Of a stretch of 19,581 nt of DNA, positions 8,675 to 18,373 are shown in pieces. A program made the position numbers and the translations under genes. The notes beneath the pieces are model-generated. The model saw only the letters and a list, made by a program, of their open reading frames with translations. It ran no database searches and was not told the DNA's origin. Origin of the DNA: Tieghemiomyces parasiticus (taxonomy: Eukaryota > Kickxellomycota > Dimargaritomycetes > Dimargaritales > Dimargaritaceae); assembly GCA_027575765.1 (NCBI GenBank), contig JANBPT010000901.1, positions 1 through 19,581 of the forward strand, written 5' to 3'. The first letter of the stretch is position 1, and each line of letters starts with the position of its first letter.

Positions 8675-10049
8675 TCATCTGTGGTCCCCGAACAACCGAG
8701 TTCCCTTCGCTGTAAGGTCGCTGAGATTCTGGCCGCCGGGGTAGGCTCTGAGGAACTGTGAGCCCAGGATGAGGAACTGAATGTCGGAACGATAGTGGGA
8801 AGCGGGCGCTGAGGTATCACCCTCAACGTCTAAAAATAAATCATTAAAAAAACTAGAACCTGACTTACCAGATCGCTACAGCCGGTGGCCATCATGGCGT
8901 ACCGCGGGTTGAAGTTGACAATCCGGGATACGTCGAGGTGGCCTTCCAGCGTGCAGAGCGGTTGAAGGGTGACGCACTGGCTGGGCGAGGCGGTGTCGAG
9001 TTTCCAGCAGTAGATGGTCCCGTCCTGGGAGCCTGTATTGGAGGTAAGAAAGTGTGGAGTGATGGATAGTGGCGGCGGAGGGAACAAGGTTGGTCAATTA
9101 GATCACCCAAAACCCACACGTCGGGTCTACCTGTTGCAGGTCATCCCGTCACTCCCCCTTCCCACTGCACCAAGAATAGACGCTTACCTGAAAGGACAAA
9201 CTGGCCGTCTGGGGTAAAACACACTTCCTCGCCAGTGCTGTCCACGACGGGGGTGTGACCCATGAGCCTGTAGAGCAACTCGCCCGAGAAGGAGTCCACG
9301 ATACAGTGGGCGTCGGCGGCAGACACCAGTAGCAGCCGCTTTCCGTCCGAGCTAAACTTGACCGCCGTCCACTGGATGGGCGCGTCGTTCCCGGCAGCGG
9401 CCTGCAGGACTCCAGTCAGCTTAAAGGTACTGAACGGACCGCCGTCGTAATTCTTGATGTCGTAGAGCCGGACGGTACCATACGTACCCACAGCAGCGGC
9501 GAAGACCAGGCCGCAGGGATCGTACGCAACGCATGGGGCCGAGGCGAGTTCGGGCAGGTGGAGTAAACCCTGACACTGAGGCGTGCGCAGGTCCCACAGG
9601 CGGGCGGTCCGGTCTAGCGACGCAGACAGGAACGAGTCGTCCGTGGGCGACATGTACAGTCCGACAACACGGTCCTCGTGGCCGGAAAAGTAGGCCAGGT
9701 ACCGATTATCGTGGACGGAAAGGTATCGCAGGGCGTGATCGGATCCCTTGGCCGATGCGTAAATAATGTTGCTCGAATGGTGCGTGAAGCGGGCAAGATC
9801 GGCACCATACTTTTTGCTAAACAGCGTCTTGCGGAGCTGGCCATAACGACAGTCGTACAGGTGGAGGCTCTCGTCCGTGGATGTGGTGATGCCGTACTCG
9901 CCCGCGTCGTCAAAGGAGAGCGAGGTGATGGGCTGGTCGTTATCGTGAAAGACCTTAGCGATGCGCATCGACTGCAGCGTTGACTGGCTTACCGGGATGG
10001 CATCCGGGTCGTTCTCGAATGTGGCAGCGGCGGGGTCGATGTCGGTCAT
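8675..10049 (-). CDS. SWD2: Swd2/WDR82-like WD40 protein (COMPASS / 3'-end processing)
   Basis: Exon 1 (10049-9188) and exon 2 (9032-8869) are clear; the 155-bp phase 1 intron (GTAAGC...TACAG) gives FVLSGGSQDGTIYCW. Diagnostic stretches are SGHEDRVVGLYMSP, FLSASLDRTARLWDLRTP, CQGLLHLP, FAAAVGTYGTVRLYD, GPFSTFKL and FNPRYAMMATGCSDL. In the known family, Swd2/WDR82 is a seven-bladed propeller in the Set1/COMPASS H3K4 methyltransferase and in the cleavage/polyadenylation machinery or PP1 complex. The start chosen is MTDIDPAAAT (GCCATGA context), which gives a ~20-residue extension over human WDR82. The C-terminus is uncertain. After CSDL comes a strong GTAAGT; I model a 92-bp intron (8868-8777) and a last exon 8776-8675 adding 33 residues (375 in total). 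Alternatives are a 39-bp intron ending TTTTTAG (stop at 8668), or no splice (stop at 8830). None recovers the family's terminal FWLP. Confidence 0.9.
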
Positions 10050-12125
10050 GGCGATGTAGAGCAAGTACAAGAGGGGACAAGGCGGGCTCGGTCTGGACAG
10101 GCCAATGGATAGAGGTGGAGGATTGACCTTTAGGGATCAGCCGGTGGCTCTATTGGGGCAGAGGGAGAGATAGGGGAGGTGTATGTACAGGCCAGCAGCG
10201 CAGTCAGAACGCGTTGAGGTTTAGCAAGGGGCCGTGGCCTCAGAATCGGACGGCATGACTAGGGAGATGGACAGAGCTGCATGCGAGCAGCCGCGTGCCG
10301 ACGGAGCGGGCCAGGACGTGGTGGTGGGGTGGCTAGGGTTGGGTGGAAACTGGCGGGTAGGCGAGGACTGGTCAGTGTGAGCAGGACATTGTATGGCTTG
10401 GTCTATTTAGGGCAGGTAGTCGTAACTGAAGGGCAGCAGGTAGCATGTCCGACTGGAGACGCTGCACCAGACAAATCGATGCCGCTCAAGGAAAGGGCAC
10501 TAGGGCCGGTCCGCCAAGTTCTGTTGTGTACACGAGGCATCAATGGCCTGGCTCTGCAATTGGAGTTGCCGACCCGCTTCGAGCCCTGTACCCAGGATGC
10601 AGGGGCTAGTTATGCAACCTACAACCAAAAATATAGACCTACAATGACCGAGCGTGCGCTAATAAAGTCGGGGGGGGGGGAGAAGACAGACTCACTAAAT
10701 CGTCTGAGGCGGTGGCTGTCGCAGTGACGGGGCGTGCATTCCATGCAGTTCGGCTAGGGATGGTGGTCGCCACGTATGCCTACGACGCAGACTCGCGTGA
10801 GGGTACGGGACAGTGTCTGGACACACTGTCCTCGCAAGTGTGTCTAACGGCTGTACACCATCTAGACATCGAGTTTGCTCACTGGCACATGTGTTTTATG
10901 CTATCCAGACTATCGGTTTATACCAGGCGGACCGCATAATTGCCGCACCATCCTCCGAGGCGGGCACGCAGACCCAACCCTGCCGAGTTTACTCGACCGC
11001 CCCAGGAGAACCACCGTGCAGCCATACGCCATGAAAGGACTGCCGCACACTTAAACCAGCGTTGACATGATTGATTGGTGGGACCTACAAGGACAGCCTA
11101 CCCCCATGGCACCGACATAGTTGCACGCTCAGGACGACTAGACCAGAGGTAGGGGACAAGCCCTGTAAAGTACTACCCATCCATGCCTGGTACGATTGCC
11201 AAGCGATAAAGCCACCCCGTCCCCATTCACCGCCCGCGGGCCAGTAGCGCCTCACACCGCACTGTACACGAGAGCTCCTTTTGCTGATCTGGCTGCCTCC
11301 AACCCCGCTCGGCCGGTCGGTCCACGGGATCAAGGGCGCCAGGCTGCCCGCCCAGCCCGTATCTCATCCGCACAGTGCATCAGGCGAGCGGCTCTCTCGA
11401 CCTCGCGCCATTTCATGGCTCACCCCAAAGGGGCCTGCACCCCTCCCCTTGCCTTCAGTCCGACCAGCACGTTACGGACCACTTGGCCGCCAAGCGCTGC
11501 AGAGGATGAACGCCAGGGCCGGTGTTGGTGCACGGGAGGCGGGCGGGTGGGCAGGCAGGGGAATACGGAATCCTGAGTGCCAAGGGCCATCGACGTAAAG
11601 GTCGAAGGGAGGAAAAGGGAGACGGGGCGGGGTAGGATAGAAATGGCCAGGTGAGCGGCTCGCGACGTGCGGGTGTGCAAGCCAAGGAAAATCACGCGAA
11701 CACTGCGGCCAATTTAGCGAATGGGGGAAGCTATAAAAGCCCCCTCCACGCCCCCGTGCGGGGACGGTCGCGTACAAGGCTGTGTCGTATGTGCTTAATA
11801 GGTTTATACTCCGCCACTGGTTTTTTACCTGCCCCTCCCCACTCTCGCTCCGCTCACGCCCTCGTTGTTTGGCACCGGCCGTCGTTCCAGTCCTTTCCCA
11901 CCCCACCCATCCGCCTTGTGGGGTGTGTGCTATTGTTCAGGTGCGTCACCCTTTGGGGGTGTTTTTCTGCTTGCCTCGCGCTTGCGGCTTTGTCTGGTCC
12001 GCTCGCCAGGGTCTCCCTTGGCCGCCACTTTCCTTCCCCAGCAGTCTCTCAGCACGCGTCTCAGTCCCCAACTGCGGCCGCCACCCGTCCAACGCCGACC
12101 AGCCAAACCCCATACGTGTCTAGCG
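10050..12125. other. Divergent intergenic region
   Basis: This ~2.1-kb stretch separates divergently transcribed Swd2-like and WDR44-like genes and should carry both promoters. On the right, CCAAT (11709-11713) and TATAAAAG (11732-11739) precede a C/T-rich leader. A 9-bp perfect inverted repeat (10808-10816 and 10823-10831, loop of six) and a run of about ten G around 10671-10680 are visible. Several open frames exist, but none has a family motif. The long ones at 11651-12205 and 11782-12123 are Pro/Ser/Arg-rich and overlap the WDR44 leader in other frames. Confidence 0.55.
11709..11739 (+). promoter_or_regulatory. CCAAT and TATA boxes upstream of the WDR44-like gene
   Basis: CCAAT at 11709-11713 is followed 18 bp later by TATAAAAG at 11732-11739, with C-rich sequence after it. 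A start of transcription near 11760-11770 would leave a long C/T-rich leader before the ATG at 12126. An upstream ATG at 11789 opens a frame to 12205 that overlaps the proposed start, so either the leader is spliced, transcription starts later, or the uORF limits translation. Confidence 0.35.
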
Positions 12126-15100
12126 ATGGCGGGCCCGGGCTCTTCCTCCTCGCACACCCCCTCCTCAACCGCCTCGCATGCCTCCTTTCCGTCCGGCAGC
12201 GGTAGCGACCGAAACCAACCCCACCGCTCTACGCACCCGCTTGCCGCCCCGCCGCTCACCGGCCTTCTTTCCGAGCGAGGTAGGTTGAGTACCAGGCTGC
12301 TACGTCAAGGACTGGGCTGCGTGGGCCCAACCGAATCCCGGTCCGACTGTACCACCCTTCACGTTTTGCCGGAGAAAAAGGGCGACGGCGCTGGAGTGGC
12401 ACAGGCCCCCGCAAACCCGCGTCGAGGAAGATGGAGGGCGGCTCAGGGAGTTGGCCGCCCAACCATGTGTTCGGCCTCCCATTGCCAAGTAGCCCATGCA
12501 CCCTACGCATCCTCCCCGTTGTTTCCTAACGCCCCTTCTACTCTGTTCCCGCCATCCCCACATCCCGTCTCAATTGGCGCTCCGCTGATTAGGCCTACCT
12601 CAGCTCCTAGCTTCCTCAACGACCCGCTCCGCCAGCCCCGGCCCGTGGAAGCCACTACCGAAAGCCGCGACATTCCACGCCAATCTCGCCCCCGCCGCCA
12701 CGATGCCGGCCTCCTCAATTCACGAGGCCGCCTCGCCCCCACCCGCCGGGATCGTCGACCCGCCCCACACCGAGTCCAGTGACGCCCAGGACGACGCCCC
12801 ACCTGCCCATATCCGGCGGGCCTCGGCCGGCGCCACGTCCAACGAGGACCGTAAAAAGTCCAATCTGCCGTTTGGTCCCAAAAAGTTCCTAGACCGCCTT
12901 ATCCCCAGCTTTAACAAACCCCCGGATACCGTTGTCGGGGGTAGTCCAGCCGTCCGGCGGCCCCCGCTAGCCCGGACCAACACGCGCGACAGCGTAACCT
13001 CCATTCCGCCGTCCCCGTCGCAATTTCCTGCCGGGATCGATCGCGGCGCGCGGACCAGTGTACGCAAGGATGGCTCGATTAGGTACCTCCGGGTGCGGTC
13101 CCGCCACAAGTCCACCCGACTGCTCAATCGGCTCTTTGTCGCTCAGGAACTGCACCCACTCCTATCGGACCCACTTCTCTCCCCGCGGTCCTCTCGCTAC
13201 GCCCCATCCATCAGCGGGTCTGTGGTCGAGGGACTGAACGCCGTAGCCAACAGCGACGGCGGTAGCGCTGCCCCGCGCACCCCGCGGTCCAGGGTGGGGT
13301 CCAACGCCTACGTCGCGGGGCGTCCCGGGACCATATCATCCTTCACCACCAATGGCAATTTCTCGGCTTCGTCACTCCTCCGGTCTCCGTCCGCCTCCCC
13401 ACGGCACTCTCAGTCTCACCCGCCTGGCCCCACGGCCCCCGAGGCCGTGTTCTGCCTCAAATTCAACCAGAGTGGCAAGTACCTGGCCAGCGGCGGCCAG
13501 GGCACCGTGGTGCGCGTCTGGCGTGTCCGCTGCGCCGCCAGCACCGCCGCGTCGCCCAGTATGGAGGACGTGAAACAACTAGATGACACCATGGCGGGGG
13601 TCTTGAACACTGGTGACGGTGACGCATCGGCGGCGCCCGGTACGGCCTCCGAAACCTCCGACACCGCGGCCGGCGTAGCCCCCGACGCGTTCGGCATCTT
13701 CGAGGACGCACCCTACCGCGAATATGTGGGCCATACGCGCGACGTACTGGACCTGGCCTGGTCCAAACACGATTTCCTGCTCTCATCATCCATGGATAAG
13801 ACGGTCCGCCTGTGGCACATCAGCCGGCCTTCATGTCTGTGCTGTTTCCACCATATTGACTTTGTGACGTCCATCGCCTTTCACCCGCGTGACGACCGGT
13901 TCTTCCTCTCGGGTTCGCTCGATGGTAAAGTCCGTCTCTGGAACATCCCGGAGAAGAAGGTGGCGTCCTGGAACGAACTGCCCGACGGCCACCTCATCAC
14001 CGCCGTCGGGTTCGCATCCAAAGAGGGTACCCTCGTAGCCGCCGGAAGTCACCGCGGCCTGTGCGTATTCTATGAGACTGACGGTCTCAAATACCATACT
14101 CAGATCCAGGTGCGGTCCACTCGGGGCCGCAACGCCCGGGGCCACAAAATTACCGGCATCCAGGCTATCCCTTCCTCATCCTTCGGTGAGGATAAGCTGC
14201 TCATCACATCAAACGATTCCCGTATCCGCCTATACAACATGAAGGACAAGTCGCTCGAGCGCAAGTATAAGGGTCACGCCAACAACAGCAGCCAGATCAA
14301 GGCCACCTTTAGTCCGGACGGCAAGCGTATCATTTGCGGATCCGAGGACCACCAAGTCTACGTTTGGGATACCCAACCGTCCACTGTGCGTCGCACCGTC
14401 TACCAGGACAACGTTTACTACACCCAGGCCCCCATGCTACTCAGCTCCAACTCCGGCAGCGGGGCGTTCAAACGGCGTGACCGAGACCAAGTCGGCATGG
14501 AGTGGTTCCCGGCTTGCGACAGCATCGTCACCGCCGCTATCTTCGCGCCTCCGGAAACCTCCCATTGGCTTTCGGTTCAGGGCGACCCGTTGTTAGCCCA
14601 CCACCCCTGCCACCCACCCTCGGGCCCGGCCCTACTCAGTAGTGCCCACTCCACCCGGAGCCTACGTCCGAGCCACCTGCAAGGCGGGTCAAGTACCCTC
14701 AGCATCAGTCAGCTTGGCGGCGGCGGTGGTACCATCGCCCCGCCGGTCGCCTCACTCGTTGACGGCCACCCGGGTGGCGTCACCCCGGATGATGCGTCCG
14801 ACCGCTCTGCCACCTCGCGCCATCCGGCCGGGACCGCCCCCAGCGTGACCTCCACGACTAACCTCCCCCATACCGGCGTCATCAATCAGGACATAATTGT
14901 CACGGCCGGGTATGACGGCGTCATCCGCGTGTACCGATGTGACACCCGCCCCGAGAGCGACATTGCCCGCGTCCAGTCGCTCTATGCCCGACGCGCTCAC
15001 AATGCGTCCACCGTCTCGGCCCACCAGCCCACCAGCGCCGCCGCGGGCAATGCCGTGCGGCTGGGACAAAACCATAACCCCAGCACGCTAAGTGTCATGT

Positions 15101-16161
15101 CCGGGCTCAGCCTGGGTAACAACGGTAACGGTAAAGCTGATGACTCTGAGAGGGACAATTCGGCCCTCCGACCCCACGTGCGAACCTCTGTCGACTCCAC
15201 CCGGTCGACCGCGCCCTCGATCTTCGAATTCTTCGGCCTGGGTAAAAAGAAACCCCAGCCCGCGTCAAAGATGCCCATGCGCCACCGCCACCAGAGCGCC
15301 ACTGTCATTTCCGACGTGCCAGCTCACCGTCGGCGGTCCACCACCCTACCAGGTAACCGCACGGCACCGCTGGGTAACCCTCCGTCGTCGCTATCGAAGG
15401 AGAGCCATCGCCACGACAACGAAGAGGAGGAGGACGGAGAGGTGGACCCCTCGGCATCAAGCGGCAGCGGTTCAAGTGACGACAGCGATGATGGAGAGGC
15501 CTCCGGACCAACCGTCACGGCACACCCGGACGGGTCCCAATGGCCTGCCAGTCGGTCTACCGCGAGCCTCGGCGTGCAAGCACCTGGCGCTCTCAGTGAA
15601 GCGGGCGAGACCTCGTCGACCAATACCGACATTACGCAGGGGCGCCGAAGGTCAGTCAGTTCCTCTGTCGTCCAGCCTCCCCGATCTCTACCGGCTAAAT
15701 CACCACGTGCAGGAGGCCCGCGATTCACCACCGCCTTATCCTCGTCCTTGCGCAAGTCACTCGCCGCTGCCAATCTGTCCGGTTCATCTTCGTCTTCCTC
15801 CCTGGCAGTAACCCCAACCGAACCCGCAACCTCACTCTTGCCAAAGGGCGCCACTAAGCCAACGTCACCTCCGACAGCTGCAGCAGACAATGCTGACATT
15901 GGTCATTCCGATTTGAACGACTACGTGGTCTCATCGACCAAAGAACAGAGGGTGGCCAAGGCGGAGACGACCCCACCGGCTCCTACCACCGGGAAGGCAG
16001 CGACGGCCCCCGCCGCTGTTTCGGCCTGTCCCAACTGCAGTAGTACCAACTTGCAAACGTTTGATGTGGTATCGTCATCCGCAGCACCTCCCAGTGACCC
16101 CTCAGTCGTGCCTACCGGCAAGTTAGTCATTTGTATGGGGTGTCGGACCATGATTAACTGA
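12126..16161 (+). CDS. WDR44: WDR44/Dgr2-like WD40 repeat protein
   Basis: The secure part is the long frame from the ATG at 12703 to 16161 (1152 residues). A probable first exon (12126-12279, MAGPGSSSS...) joins by a phase 1 intron (GTAGGT donor; acceptor TTAG at 12592 or CCTAG at 12610), giving about 1240 or 1234 residues. Numbered from 12703: a basic/Ser-rich N-terminus with RLFVAQEL near 145-152, then WD blades from residue 247 (FCLKFNQSGKYLASGG), 341 (GHTRDVLDLAWSKHDFLLSS), 384 (HIDFVTSIAFHPRDDRFF), 501 (ITSNDSRIRLYNM), 533 (IKATFSPDGKRIICGSED) and 730 (DIIVTAGYDGVIRVY). These blocks closely resemble vertebrate WDR44, a Rab11 effector in endosomal recycling; fungal relatives include Dgr2. 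A Ser/Asp-rich tail ends in a CPNC...CMGC pair (1109/1112 and 1144/1147), which looks like a zinc ribbon. The first exon could instead be leader sequence, with 12703 as the start. Confidence 0.9.
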
Positions 16162-17095
16162 TGCGGCCTAATCAAATATAGAGGAGAGCGCCTCGATGGA
16201 ACATGGTTTTACACTGCATCACATTATTCCATAACCCAGAATTCGCATTTTCCTTGTGATTTTAAGCTTTGACACAATGAACTTGGCTTGGGGATATTTC
16301 CCGTACCTAGTGACCTGTGGAGCGCATGGTAGTTTTATCTACCAGTACCGCGTCCATCCTAAATTGTAGTTGTGTGCAACAGAATTTTCGGCACGTCCCC
16401 AACTAAATTATAACACCACGAGTAACGTCCCTAAAGTTAATGAGAGAAAAATAAGGCTGACGAAAATAGGTTATACTGCAGCCGGGAAGAGGCAGTCGTC
16501 ACCGCCGAAACTGGAAAGCCACCTTCCACGTTGATCAGGAAGGCGGCGGTACATATGGAAGACAAAAAGTTAATCCAAAACTCTCTAACCCATCCCCACG
16601 AGCATCCTAATTCACCTCCCGAGCAATCAACGGTCTCGAGGTTAGCTAACAGCACGTACTTAAACTCCGGCGGCCCTTGCCCCAAAGAGTTAAGGCCATG
16701 CTTGAAATAAATAAGCAAATTCAATCTTAGTACTACATTACTCCCCCGTTTCAATACTAGCGTGTACGACGGCAGAGACGAAGGACCCGCAACCGGGTCT
16801 CACCAACCGTATATGAAGTGGTGGATGATTGTGCAGGAGAGAGAGTAAAACACTGTTACAGTGGACAACGTGGCGTCTATATATTGACATTACCATTCTC
16901 TCGCCTGGTGAAAGGAATAATTGAATCTATGCCTATTCACGATATTAACCACAGCTGCTACCATGTATAGTATTTACTAAATTCCCCGACTCTCTAATTA
17001 CTCCTACCACAGTCGGAAGATATGTTCAACCTCACCAATAAAAGACCGTCACGATTGTTAGTATCCTGTTGGATTTTCATGCTGCCCACACTTGA

Positions 17096-18084
17096 ATCTT
17101 CGTTATCAGTGCACCGCTGGCATTACTATTGGTACCGCAAGGCCCGGCGCAGTCGACTTCGTTCCAGGTTACAATTGCCGGCGACTGGTACCAGCAGGTG
17201 GCCCGAAACCGCAGGCTCCTATGGGGCGCCCACGGGGATGCTGGCCGCCGGTAGGAAGTCGGAGACCTCGACGAACCAACCCCCCCTTCAGAAAATTAGT
17301 TTCACAATGCATCTGACCGTGGTATTGCTTGGTGATTAGGTCTTTGGTGGTGTCTCATGATTGACTGAGCTGCGCAGCCTCGATGGTTACTACAGCAGCT
17401 GGTTAGACACGATGGTAGGGAACATGGGGGGAGAAAGTCCGGCAGTTCTGGGGTCAGCTATCCACCAGCTAGTCGCGGTTACTCCTCCACCGGGACAGGG
17501 CAATGGTCCCTACCGCACCGCCCAATGGCTTCCGGGGACCTGTCAGGCCGTGCAGCTTCACAGAAAGAGGTGGATTATTTCGGGAGGAGCCATGTTTGGG
17601 CCCTTACGGAGATGGGCTGTCCACTTGAGAAATATCGATACTTTTACCGAGGAAAAATGGGCTACTCCTGGTGGTGAGATCATTACGATTGCTCCAGGCA
17701 TTGAATCCTCGGTAGTTCGTCAGTCCAATTTGGACTCCGCTCCCTCAAATCACCGTTTGGTAAATGTAAACCAGAGTTGTGAACGATGGCCCGGTAACGA
17801 GACAGGATCAAAGGTATATACTACAAAGCACAGTCGAATCCGGGGGCCAACATTGGCCTGCGACGAGCAGTGTACTACACCTTGGTGTCCCCGCGATAGC
17901 GTTAAAGCTGCAGACGGCTAGATCTCATGGGTATGGCCCCCACACTGTATCCAGTAGATTAGTCGAGGCACCGGGGAGCCGCTGTGACATGACACGCCAG
18001 CCAAATATGGTACATCCCAACTGGACGTCTGCTGGGATCGTTGCACTTCGCCGTCCTATCCAAATTGCCTTCTGTCATTGCTAA
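17096..18084 (+). pseudogene. Probable decayed multi-LysM secreted protein gene
   Basis: Patches that read like LysM domains occur in order but in different frames. From 17096 a hydrophobic, signal-like stretch (APLALLLVPQGPAQS) runs into FQVTIAGDWYQQVARN (17162-17209), matching the LysM pattern F-x-V-x-x-x-GD...VA. The fitting second half (SYGAPTGMLAAG) continues one frame over at 17217-17252. The frame from 17361 gives DTMVGNM...VLGSAIHQL (17406-17471), WIISGGAMFGPLRRWAVHL (17571-17627) and GEIITIAPGIESSVVRQSN ending NQSC (17670-17780). A shift to the next frame at 17830-17919 gives TVESGGQHW and LGVPAIALKL. LysM proteins bind chitin or peptidoglycan oligosaccharides, and many are secreted fungal effectors. 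No start-to-stop model works and codon use is unlike intact genes, so decay is inferred. Each match alone is weak. Confidence 0.35.
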
Positions 18085-18201
18085 CCCCTCGTCCGTATGG
18101 TCTACCTGAGGCTCATATTGCGTACGTTTAATATCGGCTGCATTACAAGTTTAAATGGGTCCCTATTGTAGTTACCGTGGGCTGCCACCGCGGTACTAAG
18201 G

Positions 18202-18249
18202 ACACCCCACGTGCCACTGAGCTGCATATTAGGATCAGCTGTGGGGTGT
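18202..18249. repeat. Inverted repeat downstream of the secreted-protein gene
   Basis: ACACCCCAC at 18202-18210 pairs perfectly with GTGGGGTGT at 18241-18249. Inside, AGCTG (18220-18224) pairs with CAGCT (18236-18240), leaving a nine-base bulge on one side. It lies about 125-170 bp past the stop of the minus-strand gene, so it could fold in its 3' untranslated region. Confidence 0.5.
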
Positions 18250-18373
18250 GGCGTTGTCAGCGGTGTAGGGATGACGGATATCTAGGCTACATCCTTTGGA
18301 CCCTATATTGGCGAATGGCATGGTAAGTGGACAGGACGATGTGGCGCTTGACTGGGCATGATAGTTTGTAGCA

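Larger units (their letters stand above)
16162..18373. other. Gene-poor interval between WDR44-like and secreted-protein genes
   Basis: The flanking genes converge on this interval. No intact gene is seen. Its left half (16162-17020) is A/T-richer, with only short frames and a 6-bp tetraloop hairpin at 16784-16799. The right half holds the LysM-like patches listed separately. A two-part inverted repeat at 18202-18249 lies about 125 bp beyond the stop of the minus-strand secreted protein. Confidence 0.55.

Noticed and set aside
10570..10590. GCTTCGAGCCC resembling a tRNA B box
   Set aside because: No cloverleaf can be drawn around it.
10281..10727. A 148-codon plus-strand frame upstream of the Swd2-like gene
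   Set aside because: No family motif, codon use unlike the genes, and it lies in the expected promoter region.
10712..10939. A faint LysM-like reading in the divergent intergenic region
   Set aside because: Only a few residues fit; weaker than the two reported sites and easily chance.
11651..12205. A 184-codon frame overlapping the WDR44-like first exon
   Set aside because: Pro/Ser/Arg-rich product in a C/T-rich leader with no motif; treated as a possible uORF from 11789 at most.
15092..15811. A 239-codon frame within the WDR44-like gene
   Set aside because: Out-of-frame shadow of the GC-rich Ser/Pro-rich tail.
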